From the NCBI GenBank assembly GCA_028285415.1, contig JANQPF010000017.1:1-64000 (forward strand): a stretch of DNA of 64,000 nucleotides. Reading direction: 5' to 3'. Position numbers and translations under genes: made by a program. The notes beneath the pieces are model-generated. The model was not told the origin of the DNA, did not search any database, and saw only the letters and a program-made list of their open reading frames with translations. This stretch comes from Pseudomonadales bacterium. GTDB lineage: Bacteria > Pseudomonadota > Gammaproteobacteria > Pseudomonadales > Azotimanducaceae. Below, piece by piece: positions 8,932 to 16,346 of this stretch. Positions within the stretch are counted from its first letter, which is position 1. Every line of letters starts with the position of its first letter.

Positions 8932-9507
8932 TCAGGCGGTGAGAAAGTTGTTCAGCAGGTCGTGCCCGGTATCGGTCATGATCGACTCGGGATGAAACTG
9001 CACGCCTTCGACCGCCATGTCCTTGTGGCGAAAACCCATAATCTCATGGATTGTGCCGTCCTGCTCTGTCCAGGCAGTGACCTCCAGGCAATCCGGCAGC
9101 GTATCCCTGGCTACGACGAGCGAGTGGTAGCGGGTTGCCTCGAACGGCTCCGGCAGCCCGCTGAAAACGCCCGCGTTGGCGTGGTGAATGGGTGAGGTTT
9201 TGCCATGCATCACTTCGTCCGCCCGGACCACGTCACCGCCGAACGCCTGGCCGATGCTCTGGTGGCCGAGACAGATCCCCAGGATCGGGATGCTGCCGGC
9301 GAAGGTGGAGACAACGTCGAGGGAAATGCCTGCCTCGTTAGGCGTGCAGGGTCCGGGAGAAATGACAATCTTCTCAGGAGCCAGCTTGCGAATCTCGTCG
9401 ATGGTGATGGCGTCATTGCGAAATACCTCAACCTGCGCACCCAGCTCGCACAGGTACTGCACGACGTTGTAGGTAAAAGAATCATAGTTATCGATCATTA
9501 AGATCAT
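8932..9507 (-). CDS. trpG: Anthranilate synthase component II (glutamine amidotransferase)
   Basis: A 191-residue class I amidotransferase that supplies ammonia from glutamine to TrpE. It has [10 protein letters not shown] at the start, the oxyanion strand [12 protein letters not shown], the nucleophile in [15 protein letters not shown], and the catalytic His-Glu pair in VQFHPES. In many bacteria the same subunit also serves folate synthesis as PabA. It is the first gene of trpGDC, separated from trpE by about 2 kb of other genes. A leader peptide with two adjacent Trp codons ends 63 bases before its start, pointing to tryptophan-dependent control. Confidence 0.96.
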   Translation of the reverse strand: MILMIDNYDSFTYNVVQYLCELGAQVEVFRNDAITIDEIRKLAPEKIVISPGPCTPNEAGISLDVVSTFAGSIPILGICLGHQSIGQAFGGDVVRADEVMHGKTSPIHHANAGVFSGLPEPFEATRYHSLVVARDTLPDCLEVTAWTEQDGTIHEIMGFRHKDMAVEGVQFHPESIMTDTGHDLLNNFLTA

Positions 9508-9570
9508 GTTGGTGACCCGGACAGGTTAGGAAATTGGTTTTTTGTTGGAAGCGGGATCAGACAGGCAGGG

Positions 9571-9627
9571 CTAGGCCCACCAGAGAAGGCGTCGAATCGA
9601 TGACTTGTCGAAGAACAGAACGCTCAT
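9571..9627 (-). CDS. trpGDC leader peptide with tandem Trp codons
   Basis: An 18-codon frame, MSVLFFDKSSIRRLLWWA then TAG, ends 63 bases upstream of trpG and on its strand. Two adjacent TGG codons three codons from the stop are the hallmark of trp attenuation leaders such as E. coli trpL (which ends GWWRTS). No good Shine-Dalgarno precedes the ATG. A classic GC hairpin with a U-run is not visible before trpG, so control may act on translation of trpG or by an alternative terminator. Attenuation of trpE and trpGDC has been reported in Pseudomonas putida, which supports the reading. Confidence 0.7.
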   Translation of the reverse strand: MSVLFFDKSSIRRLLWWA

Positions 9628-9633
9628 GACCAC

Positions 9634-9662
9634 GTTATAAGGCAAACCACCGATAGCGGCAA
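9634..9662 (-). promoter_or_regulatory. Promoter of the trpG leader and trpGDC
   Basis: Read leftward, TTGCCG (9662-9657) and TATAAC (9639-9634) are separated by exactly 17 bases. The -10 is six bases before the ATG of the leader peptide, so transcription would begin at or very close to that ATG. Confidence 0.5.
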
Positions 9663-9681
9663 GCTGGAAAACGACGCGTTC

Positions 9682-10044
9682 CTACGCTGTTTCAGCGAGC
9701 CACGCTTCTGCCGTCTCCAGATCGAAAAAGACTTCCCACTCGAACGTGAACTCACCTTCTTCGGCGAAAGTTTGAATCATGAGCCGGTGCAGCTGCGAGC
9801 CGACGACAAACGCGGTGCGTTTGTTCTGCCAGGCGGCGTCGAATCCGGCGTGCAGTTCCTGATAAGTGGGAGAGTGGACGACATGCAGCGAAACGTCGAA
9901 CTGGGCCACGCGAAAATCCCACAGGATGCCGATGAAGTCACCGGAGGTGGCCTCAATGGCGCGGACCAGGTCTTCCCGGTCCACGGTCTCCGACGCCGTG
10001 TGACGGATGATCCTTTTCGATTCTAGAAGCTCAGTCTTAATCAT
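9682..10044 (-). CDS. SpoIIAA-like (STAS/SEC14-type) hypothetical protein
   Basis: A 120-residue protein from ATG at 10044. The pattern ILWDFRVAQFDVSLHVVHSPTYQ, then KRTAFVVGSQLHRLMIQTFAEEG, then VFFDLETAEAWLAE, is that of the SpoIIAA-like single-domain family, which has an alternating alpha/beta STAS-like fold and no assigned enzyme function. The frame stays open to 10158, but upstream codons lack a ribosome site and the family usually starts near here. It lies between trpG and trpE in what seems to be an insertion hot spot. The role is unknown. Confidence 0.6.
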   Translation of the reverse strand: MIKTELLESKRIIRHTASETVDREDLVRAIEATSGDFIGILWDFRVAQFDVSLHVVHSPTYQELHAGFDAAWQNKRTAFVVGSQLHRLMIQTFAEEGEFTFEWEVFFDLETAEAWLAETA

Positions 10045-10214
10045 TCCGCGGGTCCGTTCGCGGACCTCTTCTTTGTTCAACCAACGTAACCCATTCACGA
10101 TTGCGGTTAAAGTAAAATTACTAGCCTTCTTGGCTGTCAGAAAGCTGGCAAGGCGCAACGTTTTGCGGGGTTTGAGCGGTTAGGCTGAAGTAACCTGCAA
10201 AAGCGTACGTTGTC

Positions 10215-10733
10215 ATGTTTGAGTATTCCGCTGATGCCCGTGCAAGAGGGATCAAAGACGTTGGTGTTGGCCTTGCGCTTGGTGGCGTGTGTGGTGGCTT
10301 TCTTACCGCGATTTACCTGAGTGGCACTGGTGCCGTGACGTGGTGGATATTCGGCTTTGCGTTGCTGATCTTCTTTCTGGCGGGCGTGCTGTTTTTCGTC
10401 TTCGGCTGCGCGCGGATCGTCACGGGTGGCCTGTGGGACATTCGGGTCGATCACGGCGGCGTTTCCTGGCAGGCGCCGCTGATTGCTGAAAAGTCTTTCC
10501 GTTATACCCTCGAGGAAATTTGTGGTATCGAAGAGCGGATCCGCCGCAAAACACGCGACGACGGCAGGGTCAAAGAGAAGCGGGAGTACGTTTTGCTGGG
10601 TACGGACGGGGTCGAGCATCGCCTCACCCATCAGAGCGGCATAGATCTCGAGGCTTTTGTGGCGGCGTGCAAGTCTCTTGGAATTGCCTTGACGGAAAGG
10701 GTGGTCCCGTACCGGCGCCGCAAAGATCTCTAG
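10215..10733 (+). CDS. Hypothetical membrane protein with PH-like domain
   Basis: A 172-residue protein with two adjacent membrane helices (VGLALGGVCGGFLTAIYL and WWIFGFALLIFFLAGVLFFVFG), then a soluble domain of strands (GLWDIRVDHGGVSWQAP, EYVLLGTDGVEHRLTHQSG). The arrangement resembles small bacterial membrane proteins with a PH-like domain, but I do not recognise the family. It converges on the channel gene with adjacent stop codons and no space for a terminator. Its function is not known. Confidence 0.55.
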   Translation: MFEYSADARARGIKDVGVGLALGGVCGGFLTAIYLSGTGAVTWWIFGFALLIFFLAGVLFFVFGCARIVTGGLWDIRVDHGGVSWQAPLIAEKSFRYTLEEICGIEERIRRKTRDDGRVKEKREYVLLGTDGVEHRLTHQSGIDLEAFVAACKSLGIALTERVVPYRRRKDL

Positions 10734-11540
10734 TCAGCGCTGACGCGTCAGCTGCTCCAGATGACTCTGAATTTTGACCAACGCTGCCTGCGTTTCCCTG
10801 AGCTCTGAGAGTATCTCTTCAGGCGTTGGCGCCTCCGTCAGCTCGCGCAGACGCTCCGTTTTTGCCTCATCGAGATTGTTCAGCACAACGGCAATGAAGA
10901 GGTTGATCACCACGAACGTGCCGATGACCACAAAGCTCACGAAGTAGATCCAGGCCCATGGTTTGACCGCCATGGCGGCATACATGATGTCGGTCCAGTC
11001 TTCCAGGGTGACAATCCTGAAGAGCGACAACAGCGAAATTCCGAGATTGCGCCAATGCGTCGGATCCACGTCGTGAAAGAGGTGGTAACCAGCCACGCCG
11101 TAGACGTAAAAGATGATCGACATCAGCATCAGCACGTGGCCCATGCTCGGAATCGAGCGCACGAGGGTTGCAACGATGAGCCTGAGCTCCGGCAGCGTCG
11201 AAATGAGGCGCAGGACCCGGAGCAGCCTTGCGAGTCTGGCCAGCGTTGCAATCTGACCGGTTGCCGGAATGAGGCTGATGACAATGATGCTGAAGTCGAA
11301 AATGTTCCAGCCGTCTTTGAAGTAGTCTTGCACCCTGGGGTATTGGGCGAGCATCTTGATGACCGCCTCAACGATGAAAATGGCCAGAAACGCTTGATTG
11401 CTCCAGGCGAACACCGCGCCGAACCGTGCCGTCAGCTCCGGCGAGGTGTCGAGTCCGATGACCACTGCGTTCAGACAAATGACGAACGTGATGCCGTTGT
11501 TGAACCACGAACTCGCCGTTATGCGTTTAGCCCACTCCAT
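10734..11540 (-). CDS. Voltage-gated cation channel, NaChBac/BacNav type
   Basis: A 268-residue six-helix ion channel subunit that would form tetramers in the inner membrane. S4 carries arginines every third residue (R102, R105, R108, R111). The pore loop is FRIVTLEDWTDIMYAAM, with filter TLEDWTD at residues 178-184, and S6 is FVVINLFIAVVLNNLDEAK. The C-terminal PTPEEILSELRETQAALVKI segment is the coiled coil that assembles the tetramer. Bacterial sodium channels usually have TLESW in the filter; here Asp replaces Ser and a second Asp follows Thr, which resembles the engineered calcium-selective CavAb filter TLDDWSD. The ion carried is therefore uncertain. Confidence 0.9.
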   Translation of the reverse strand: MEWAKRITASSWFNNGITFVICLNAVVIGLDTSPELTARFGAVFAWSNQAFLAIFIVEAVIKMLAQYPRVQDYFKDGWNIFDFSIIVISLIPATGQIATLARLARLLRVLRLISTLPELRLIVATLVRSIPSMGHVLMLMSIIFYVYGVAGYHLFHDVDPTHWRNLGISLLSLFRIVTLEDWTDIMYAAMAVKPWAWIYFVSFVVIGTFVVINLFIAVVLNNLDEAKTERLRELTEAPTPEEILSELRETQAALVKIQSHLEQLTRQR

Positions 11541-11579
11541 GGTGTTCTCTGCTCGCTCCGGATGGTGTTGGTTAGATTG

Positions 11580-13049
11580 TCAGTCGTTCAAGTCGCGGAA
11601 TTGGTTTTCCGCCATGGCCGCGGCGCGGAATATGGCGCGCCCTTTATTCAGGCTTTCTTTCCACTCGAGTCGCGGGACCGAGTCTGCGACGATGCCGCCG
11701 CCGGACTCTATGTAGAGCTTGCCGTCCTTGACGACCGCGGTGCGGATCGCAATGGCTGTGTCCATATTGCCGTTCCAGGCAAGGTAACCCACCGCGCCGC
11801 CATAGATGCCGCGCTTGACCGGCTCCAGCTCGTCGATGATCTCCATCGCACGCACCTTGGGCGCGCCTGAAAGCGTCCCTACCGGCAGGGTGGCACGCAG
11901 CAGATCCATGGCGGACATCCCCTCCCGCAGTCTGCCTTCGACGTTCGAACAGATGTGCATGACGTGGGAGTAGCGCTCGATGACAAACTGTTCAGTCACC
12001 TGCACAGACCCGACTTCGGCAACCCGGCCGACGTCGTTGCGGCCTAGGTCGATCAGCATCAAGTGCTCGGCAATCTCCTTGGGATCCGCGAGAAGCTCTT
12101 CCTCGAAAGCAAGGTCCTCAGCCTCATCGTGGCCGCGCCGGCGCGTACCGGCGAGCGGGCGATTGGTAATCGTGCCGTTCTCCAGTCGCGCCAGAATCTC
12201 CGGTGAGGAGCTGACGATCTGAAAGTCGCCGAGGTTCATGTAGTACATGTAAGGCGACGGATTGAGGCTGCGCAGCGCCCGGTAGAGGTTAATGGCCGGT
12301 GCGGCGAAGGGAATCGACATGCGCTGTGCCAGCACAACCTGCATGACGTCTCCCGCGCGGGTGTACTCGCGGATTCGCTCGACGGCCTCCTTGAACGCCG
12401 CCTCACCCGTCTCCGAGACGAAATCCGACTCCAGGATTTCCTGATTCGCCTGGGTTTCGGGAATGAGCGGCACAGCCTGTTGCAGCAGGCGCGCGCGCTC
12501 TTCGAGACGCTCGGTGGTGCGCTGCACGATGTTGTCTTCGTCAGGATCGACCAGAGCAATCAGCTGCATGCGGCCTTTGACGTTGTCGAAGATGACCACT
12601 TCTTCGCTCACCATGAGCAGTATGTCCGGCGTGCCGAGCGGATCCGGCGGCACCGTATCTCTGAGACGCGGTTCGACGTAGCGTACGGTGTCGTAGCCAA
12701 AGTACCCCACCAGGCCGCCGTAAAAACGTGGTAGATCGTCACTGTCGGCGACTTCGTAGCGTGCCTGAAACTGCTCAATGAACGTGAGCGGGTCCCTCGT
12801 TTCGACGCTCTCCACCGTCTCACCGTCATGTCGAACGGTGACGGTGTCACCATGCACGGTCAGCACCGTGCGTGCGGGCAGGCCGATGATCGAGTAACGC
12901 CCCCACTTTTCGCCGCCGTGGGAAGATTCGAGGAGGTAGGAATAAGGACCGTCGGCAAGCTTCAGATACACCGACAGCGGGGTGTCCAGATCTGCGAGCG
13001 TTTCGACGACTACCGGGATGCGCCGGTAGGGAGTATTGAGGTCAGTCAT
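11580..13049 (-). CDS. trpE: Anthranilate synthase component I
   Basis: A 489-residue chorismate-using enzyme making anthranilate with TrpG. The N-terminal domain carries the tryptophan feedback motif [18 protein letters not shown]. The catalytic domain shows [49 protein letters not shown] and the closing [12 protein letters not shown]. The start MTDLNTPYR at 13049 has AAGG seven bases upstream; an earlier ATG at 13085 has none. It is separated from trpGDC by the channel and two orphan genes, as in Pseudomonas, where the P. aeruginosa pyocin cluster occupies the same trpE-trpG interval. Confidence 0.96.
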   Translation of the reverse strand: MTDLNTPYRRIPVVVETLADLDTPLSVYLKLADGPYSYLLESSHGGEKWGRYSIIGLPARTVLTVHGDTVTVRHDGETVESVETRDPLTFIEQFQARYEVADSDDLPRFYGGLVGYFGYDTVRYVEPRLRDTVPPDPLGTPDILLMVSEEVVIFDNVKGRMQLIALVDPDEDNIVQRTTERLEERARLLQQAVPLIPETQANQEILESDFVSETGEAAFKEAVERIREYTRAGDVMQVVLAQRMSIPFAAPAINLYRALRSLNPSPYMYYMNLGDFQIVSSSPEILARLENGTITNRPLAGTRRRGHDEAEDLAFEEELLADPKEIAEHLMLIDLGRNDVGRVAEVGSVQVTEQFVIERYSHVMHICSNVEGRLREGMSAMDLLRATLPVGTLSGAPKVRAMEIIDELEPVKRGIYGGAVGYLAWNGNMDTAIAIRTAVVKDGKLYIESGGGIVADSVPRLEWKESLNKGRAIFRAAAMAENQFRDLND

Positions 13050-13109
13050 GTTGAGCCTTAAGAAAACGTGGAACGAAGGTGTCATGCGCGCGCACGCGCG
13101 AACGGCGGA

Positions 13110-13166
13110 CTATCGCCAACCCTCGTTGAAGCAGTAGATGCGTATTCTCAAAAGCAGATTGCACAT
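13110..13166 (-). CDS. Possible trpE leader peptide (single Trp codon)
   Basis: An 18-codon frame, MCNLLLRIRIYCFNEGWR then TAG, lies 60 bases upstream of trpE. The GWR-stop ending recalls trp leader peptides, but there is only one Trp codon and no clear ribosome site. A GCGCGC-rich inverted repeat follows it (13086-13099), and TTTTCTT appears just before trpE on the coding strand. It is suggestive only; chance is a fair alternative. Confidence 0.25.
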   Translation of the reverse strand: MCNLLLRIRIYCFNEGWR

Positions 13167-13237
13167 GGCGCGCGAAGCCTAGCATGCCGCCGCGGAATAG
13201 GGGAATACGCCGCAGACCCGGATGTGCGGACGCGCGG

Positions 13238-14089
13238 TTACCGATGGATCCAGGCTTTGAGGTGACGCCGCTTGCAGTGGTGGTCGAACTGCTGCCATTG
13301 CCGTGGGAAACGACGCCGCAGCGAGACGCTGCTGTTCTCGCACAGACCGATGTAGCGTCCCAGATCGAGGAGCTCCGCGCGGAATGACGGGCTCTCGAGC
13401 GTTGCCGCATAGCGGGTGACCGATTCGATCTTCACCGCGTTGTCGTTCAGCTCGCCAAGCAGGTTCTGCAGGTTGCGCATGTGTTTGCGCAGCGGCTGCA
13501 GGTGGATGGCGTGCCCGTGGCTGAACATTTCCGCGAGGTAGCGCAGACGCTTGCACTCGATGCGCAGTGCGTGCAGGTCGGAAGTTGGGCTCGCCGTGCT
13601 GATGGCGCGTCCGCGTTGCTTGACCTGTTTCAGCTGACGGCCGAGAAATTTTCGTGCCGCTTTGTTGAGCGAGCGGTCATCCCGCGGCAGGGCGTCGGCG
13701 AGCGCCTCGATGGCGGGCGGCAGCTTTGTGCTCCGGTGGCCGCGAAGGGTGTCGCGCATTTCGTCCCGTCGCAGGTGACGCTCATCGTGCAGGTACGCGC
13801 GGTAGTCGGTCAGGCCCGGCTGATTGCGTAAGGCTTCGATCTGGACGTCGAGATCGCGCACCCGTCCCAGTCTGCGCCCGAGCTCCCGCAGGGATCTCAT
13901 GACTTTGTGGTTGCCCTCATCGAAGGTGTCCAGCACGGATCGCGTCCGGCGCATGGTGACGCGCAGCTGATGGATCGCTTCCATGTCACCGCCGTGGCTT
14001 ACGTCTGCGATGCCGTCGCGAATGAGGCTCGCCTGCAGGTACAGAAAATCGGCAAGGTGTGGATAAAAACGCTGTTTGCTCATCGGCAC
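13238..14089 (-). CDS. CHAD-domain protein
   Basis: A 283-residue, strongly basic, all-helical protein. It has the features of the CHAD domain: EAIHQLRVTMRRTRSVLDTF, LRELGRRLGRVRDLDVQ and, in the second repeat, LHALRIECKRLRYLAEMF and LQNLLGELNDN. The paired histidines and rows of lysine and arginine form a positively charged groove; characterised CHAD domains bind inorganic polyphosphate. No CYTH triphosphatase domain is fused. It starts at MPMSKQ or MSKQ. It faces the octahaem cytochrome gene head-on. Confidence 0.85.
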   Translation of the reverse strand: MPMSKQRFYPHLADFLYLQASLIRDGIADVSHGGDMEAIHQLRVTMRRTRSVLDTFDEGNHKVMRSLRELGRRLGRVRDLDVQIEALRNQPGLTDYRAYLHDERHLRRDEMRDTLRGHRSTKLPPAIEALADALPRDDRSLNKAARKFLGRQLKQVKQRGRAISTASPTSDLHALRIECKRLRYLAEMFSHGHAIHLQPLRKHMRNLQNLLGELNDNAVKIESVTRYAATLESPSFRAELLDLGRYIGLCENSSVSLRRRFPRQWQQFDHHCKRRHLKAWIHR

Positions 14090-14165
14090 TCCGGATGGTC
14101 ATGCCATTCTACCGCGTGGCCAGGCTTGGCAGGTCTCGGGGGAATTGCTTAATCTCGGTCCGGAT

Positions 14166-16346
14166 ATGCAGTGGGTGAAAGGATTGAAACGGACGCATCT
14201 CTGGGTACTCGTTCCCGTGCTTGCGCTGGCCGGGTGTGACGCATCCCCCCCGGCTGGAGAAACCCTGTCCGCACCGGCTTCACCGCCGGTGACAGCCCCG
14301 ACGCAAAGTGAGGATGCAGACGGCACTTATGTGGGCTCCACGGCCTGCGCCGCCTGTCATGCGGTTGAATATGCGGCCTGGCGCAGATCCCATCACGCAC
14401 TGGCGATGCAGCCGGCAGACGCAGACAGCGTGCTGGGCGACTTCAGCGGGGTAGAGCTCGCTCATCCGCAGACGGGACAGATCAGTCGCATGACGCGGCG
14501 CGAAGGGCAGTTCATCGTAAGCACGGACGGTCCCAGCGGAGCGCTCGAAGATTTTCGCGTCACTTACACGTTCGGCGTAGCCCCGCTGCAGCAGTATCTG
14601 GTGGAGATGCCCGACGGGCGGCTGCAGACGCTTGATGTGACCTGGGACGCGCGCGATGCCGAAAAGGGCGGACAGCGCTGGTATCACCTGCGAGCGAGCG
14701 GTTCGGCAGTGGATGATCCGCTGCACTGGACCCGGCATGGCGCCAACTGGAACTTCATGTGCGCCGACTGCCATTCCACCGCCGTGCGCAAAGCGTACGA
14801 TGCCGTCCAGGGGACTTACGCTACCTCGTTTGAGGAAGTGTCGGTGGGTTGTGAAGCCTGCCACGGCCCAGGGTCGCTGCATCGACAGAATCCCTGGGAG
14901 ACGAGCCTTCCGGCAATTGCCGAACCCGTTACGCAGGTGCCCGTCTGCGCCCGATGCCACAGCCGCCGCGGTCAGCTTGCTGACGGTTATCGTCCGGGGG
15001 ATGCGTTCCTGGACTTCTACCAGCCGGCGCTTCTCGACGCAGGGTTGTACCACGTTGACGGCCAGATCCTGGACGAAGTTTACGTCTATGGCTCGTTTCT
15101 GCAGAGCAGCATGCATCAGCGTGGGGTGACCTGCAGCAACTGCCACGAAGCGCATAGCGGTGAACTCGTCCTTCCCGGAGACGGGGTATGCACGCAGTGT
15201 CACAGTCCGGCGGGAAACGCGCTTTTTCCGAGCGCACCGCGCGGGGACTTTGCAGCGGTTGCTCATCATCTGCACGAGACTGACTCCGCTGGATCCCGCT
15301 GCGTTGCCTGTCACATGCCCGCGACGACGTACATGGGCGTCGATCCCCGGCGCGATCACAGCTTCCGCGTGCCGCGGCCGGATTTGACCGCAGCCCTGGG
15401 GGTGCCGAATGCGTGCGCCGCTTGCCATGAGGAGTCTGCTGACTGGCTGATGTCCGCGTTGGATGCGGCACACGGCGTTGAGCGCAAACCGCACTTTGCT
15501 GAAGTACTGGCGACTGCCCGGCGCGGCGCTCCTGAGGCGGAAGCGGGCCTGGTCGAGCTATCCAGAGACGCATCGCAACCTGGAATCGTCAGGGCAACGG
15601 CGCTTGCGCTGATGGTCAGCTATGAGCACGGCGCGAGCGCGCAGCAGATTCAGGCGCGCCTGGGCGACGACGATCCCCTCGTGCGCGTTGGTGCGCTGCG
15701 CGGCGCACAGCGGTTTGCCCCGGCTCGCCGCTGGCGGCTGATCTCGCCACTGCTCAACGATCCGTTGCTGACGGTCCGGGTCGAAGCCGTGCAGAGTCTC
15801 TTGTCCGTTTACGGCGAGTTCACGCCGGCTCAGCGCCAGCGGATGTCTGCTGCACTCGACGACTATCGGCAAGTGCTTGCCTTCAATGCGGATGCGCCCG
15901 AGGCACTCACGAATCAGGCGGTGCTGCAGATGACGCTGGGTGAACCCGCTGTGGCCGAGGCAGCGCTCGCGCACGCGCTCGAGATCAACCCGCAGTGGGT
16001 GCCTGCGCTGGTCAATCTTGCCGATCTCCGGCGTGCTACCGGACGGGATCTGAGTGGTGGTGAGCTGCTCGAAGCAGCCGTGCGGCTGGCGCCGCGGCAG
16101 CCCGACGTGCTGGTTGCACGGGCGCTCTGGCTGGTGCGGCAGAATCAGGCTGAAGCGGCGCTTGTGCTCCTTGAGGAGGCCTGGCGCCTCGATGAAGCCA
16201 ACGCCGATACGGCCTACGTCTACGCCGTGGCGCTCAATAGTCTCGGGCAACCGGTCGTGGCGATGCAGGTGCTCGACAGAACGCTGGCGCTCCGATCGAG
16301 CGAGCGCCTGCGTCAGCTGGCGGCGAGTATCAGAGCAGGTCGCTAA
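14166..16346 (+). CDS. Octahaem c-type cytochrome lipoprotein with HEAT and TPR domains
   Basis: A 726-residue exported protein. A lipobox LAGC puts the lipidated cysteine at residue 24. Eight CxxCH haem sites follow at about residues 61, 199, 229, 261, 323, 342, 379 and 417. From about residue 480 there are HEAT-like repeats (DDPLVRVGALRGAQ, DPLLTVRVEAVQSL), then TPR repeats to the end (APEALTNQAVLQMTLGEPAVAEAAL, WVPALVNLADLRRATG). Such cytochrome-TPR proteins are common in marine and sediment bacteria, but their electron partners are mostly unknown. ATG at 14166 is chosen to place the lipobox correctly; an upstream in-frame ATG at 14076 would overlap the CHAD start. Confidence 0.88.
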   Translation: MQWVKGLKRTHLWVLVPVLALAGCDASPPAGETLSAPASPPVTAPTQSEDADGTYVGSTACAACHAVEYAAWRRSHHALAMQPADADSVLGDFSGVELAHPQTGQISRMTRREGQFIVSTDGPSGALEDFRVTYTFGVAPLQQYLVEMPDGRLQTLDVTWDARDAEKGGQRWYHLRASGSAVDDPLHWTRHGANWNFMCADCHSTAVRKAYDAVQGTYATSFEEVSVGCEACHGPGSLHRQNPWETSLPAIAEPVTQVPVCARCHSRRGQLADGYRPGDAFLDFYQPALLDAGLYHVDGQILDEVYVYGSFLQSSMHQRGVTCSNCHEAHSGELVLPGDGVCTQCHSPAGNALFPSAPRGDFAAVAHHLHETDSAGSRCVACHMPATTYMGVDPRRDHSFRVPRPDLTAALGVPNACAACHEESADWLMSALDAAHGVERKPHFAEVLATARRGAPEAEAGLVELSRDASQPGIVRATALALMVSYEHGASAQQIQARLGDDDPLVRVGALRGAQRFAPARRWRLISPLLNDPLLTVRVEAVQSLLSVYGEFTPAQRQRMSAALDDYRQVLAFNADAPEALTNQAVLQMTLGEPAVAEAALAHALEINPQWVPALVNLADLRRATGRDLSGGELLEAAVRLAPRQPDVLVARALWLVRQNQAEAALVLLEEAWRLDEANADTAYVYAVALNSLGQPVVAMQVLDRTLALRSSERLRQLAASIRAGR

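Noticed and set aside
14280-15494. Minus-strand frame of 404 codons opposite the octahaem cytochrome
   Set aside because: Shadow frame; the plus-strand frame has eight haem motifs and a lipobox.
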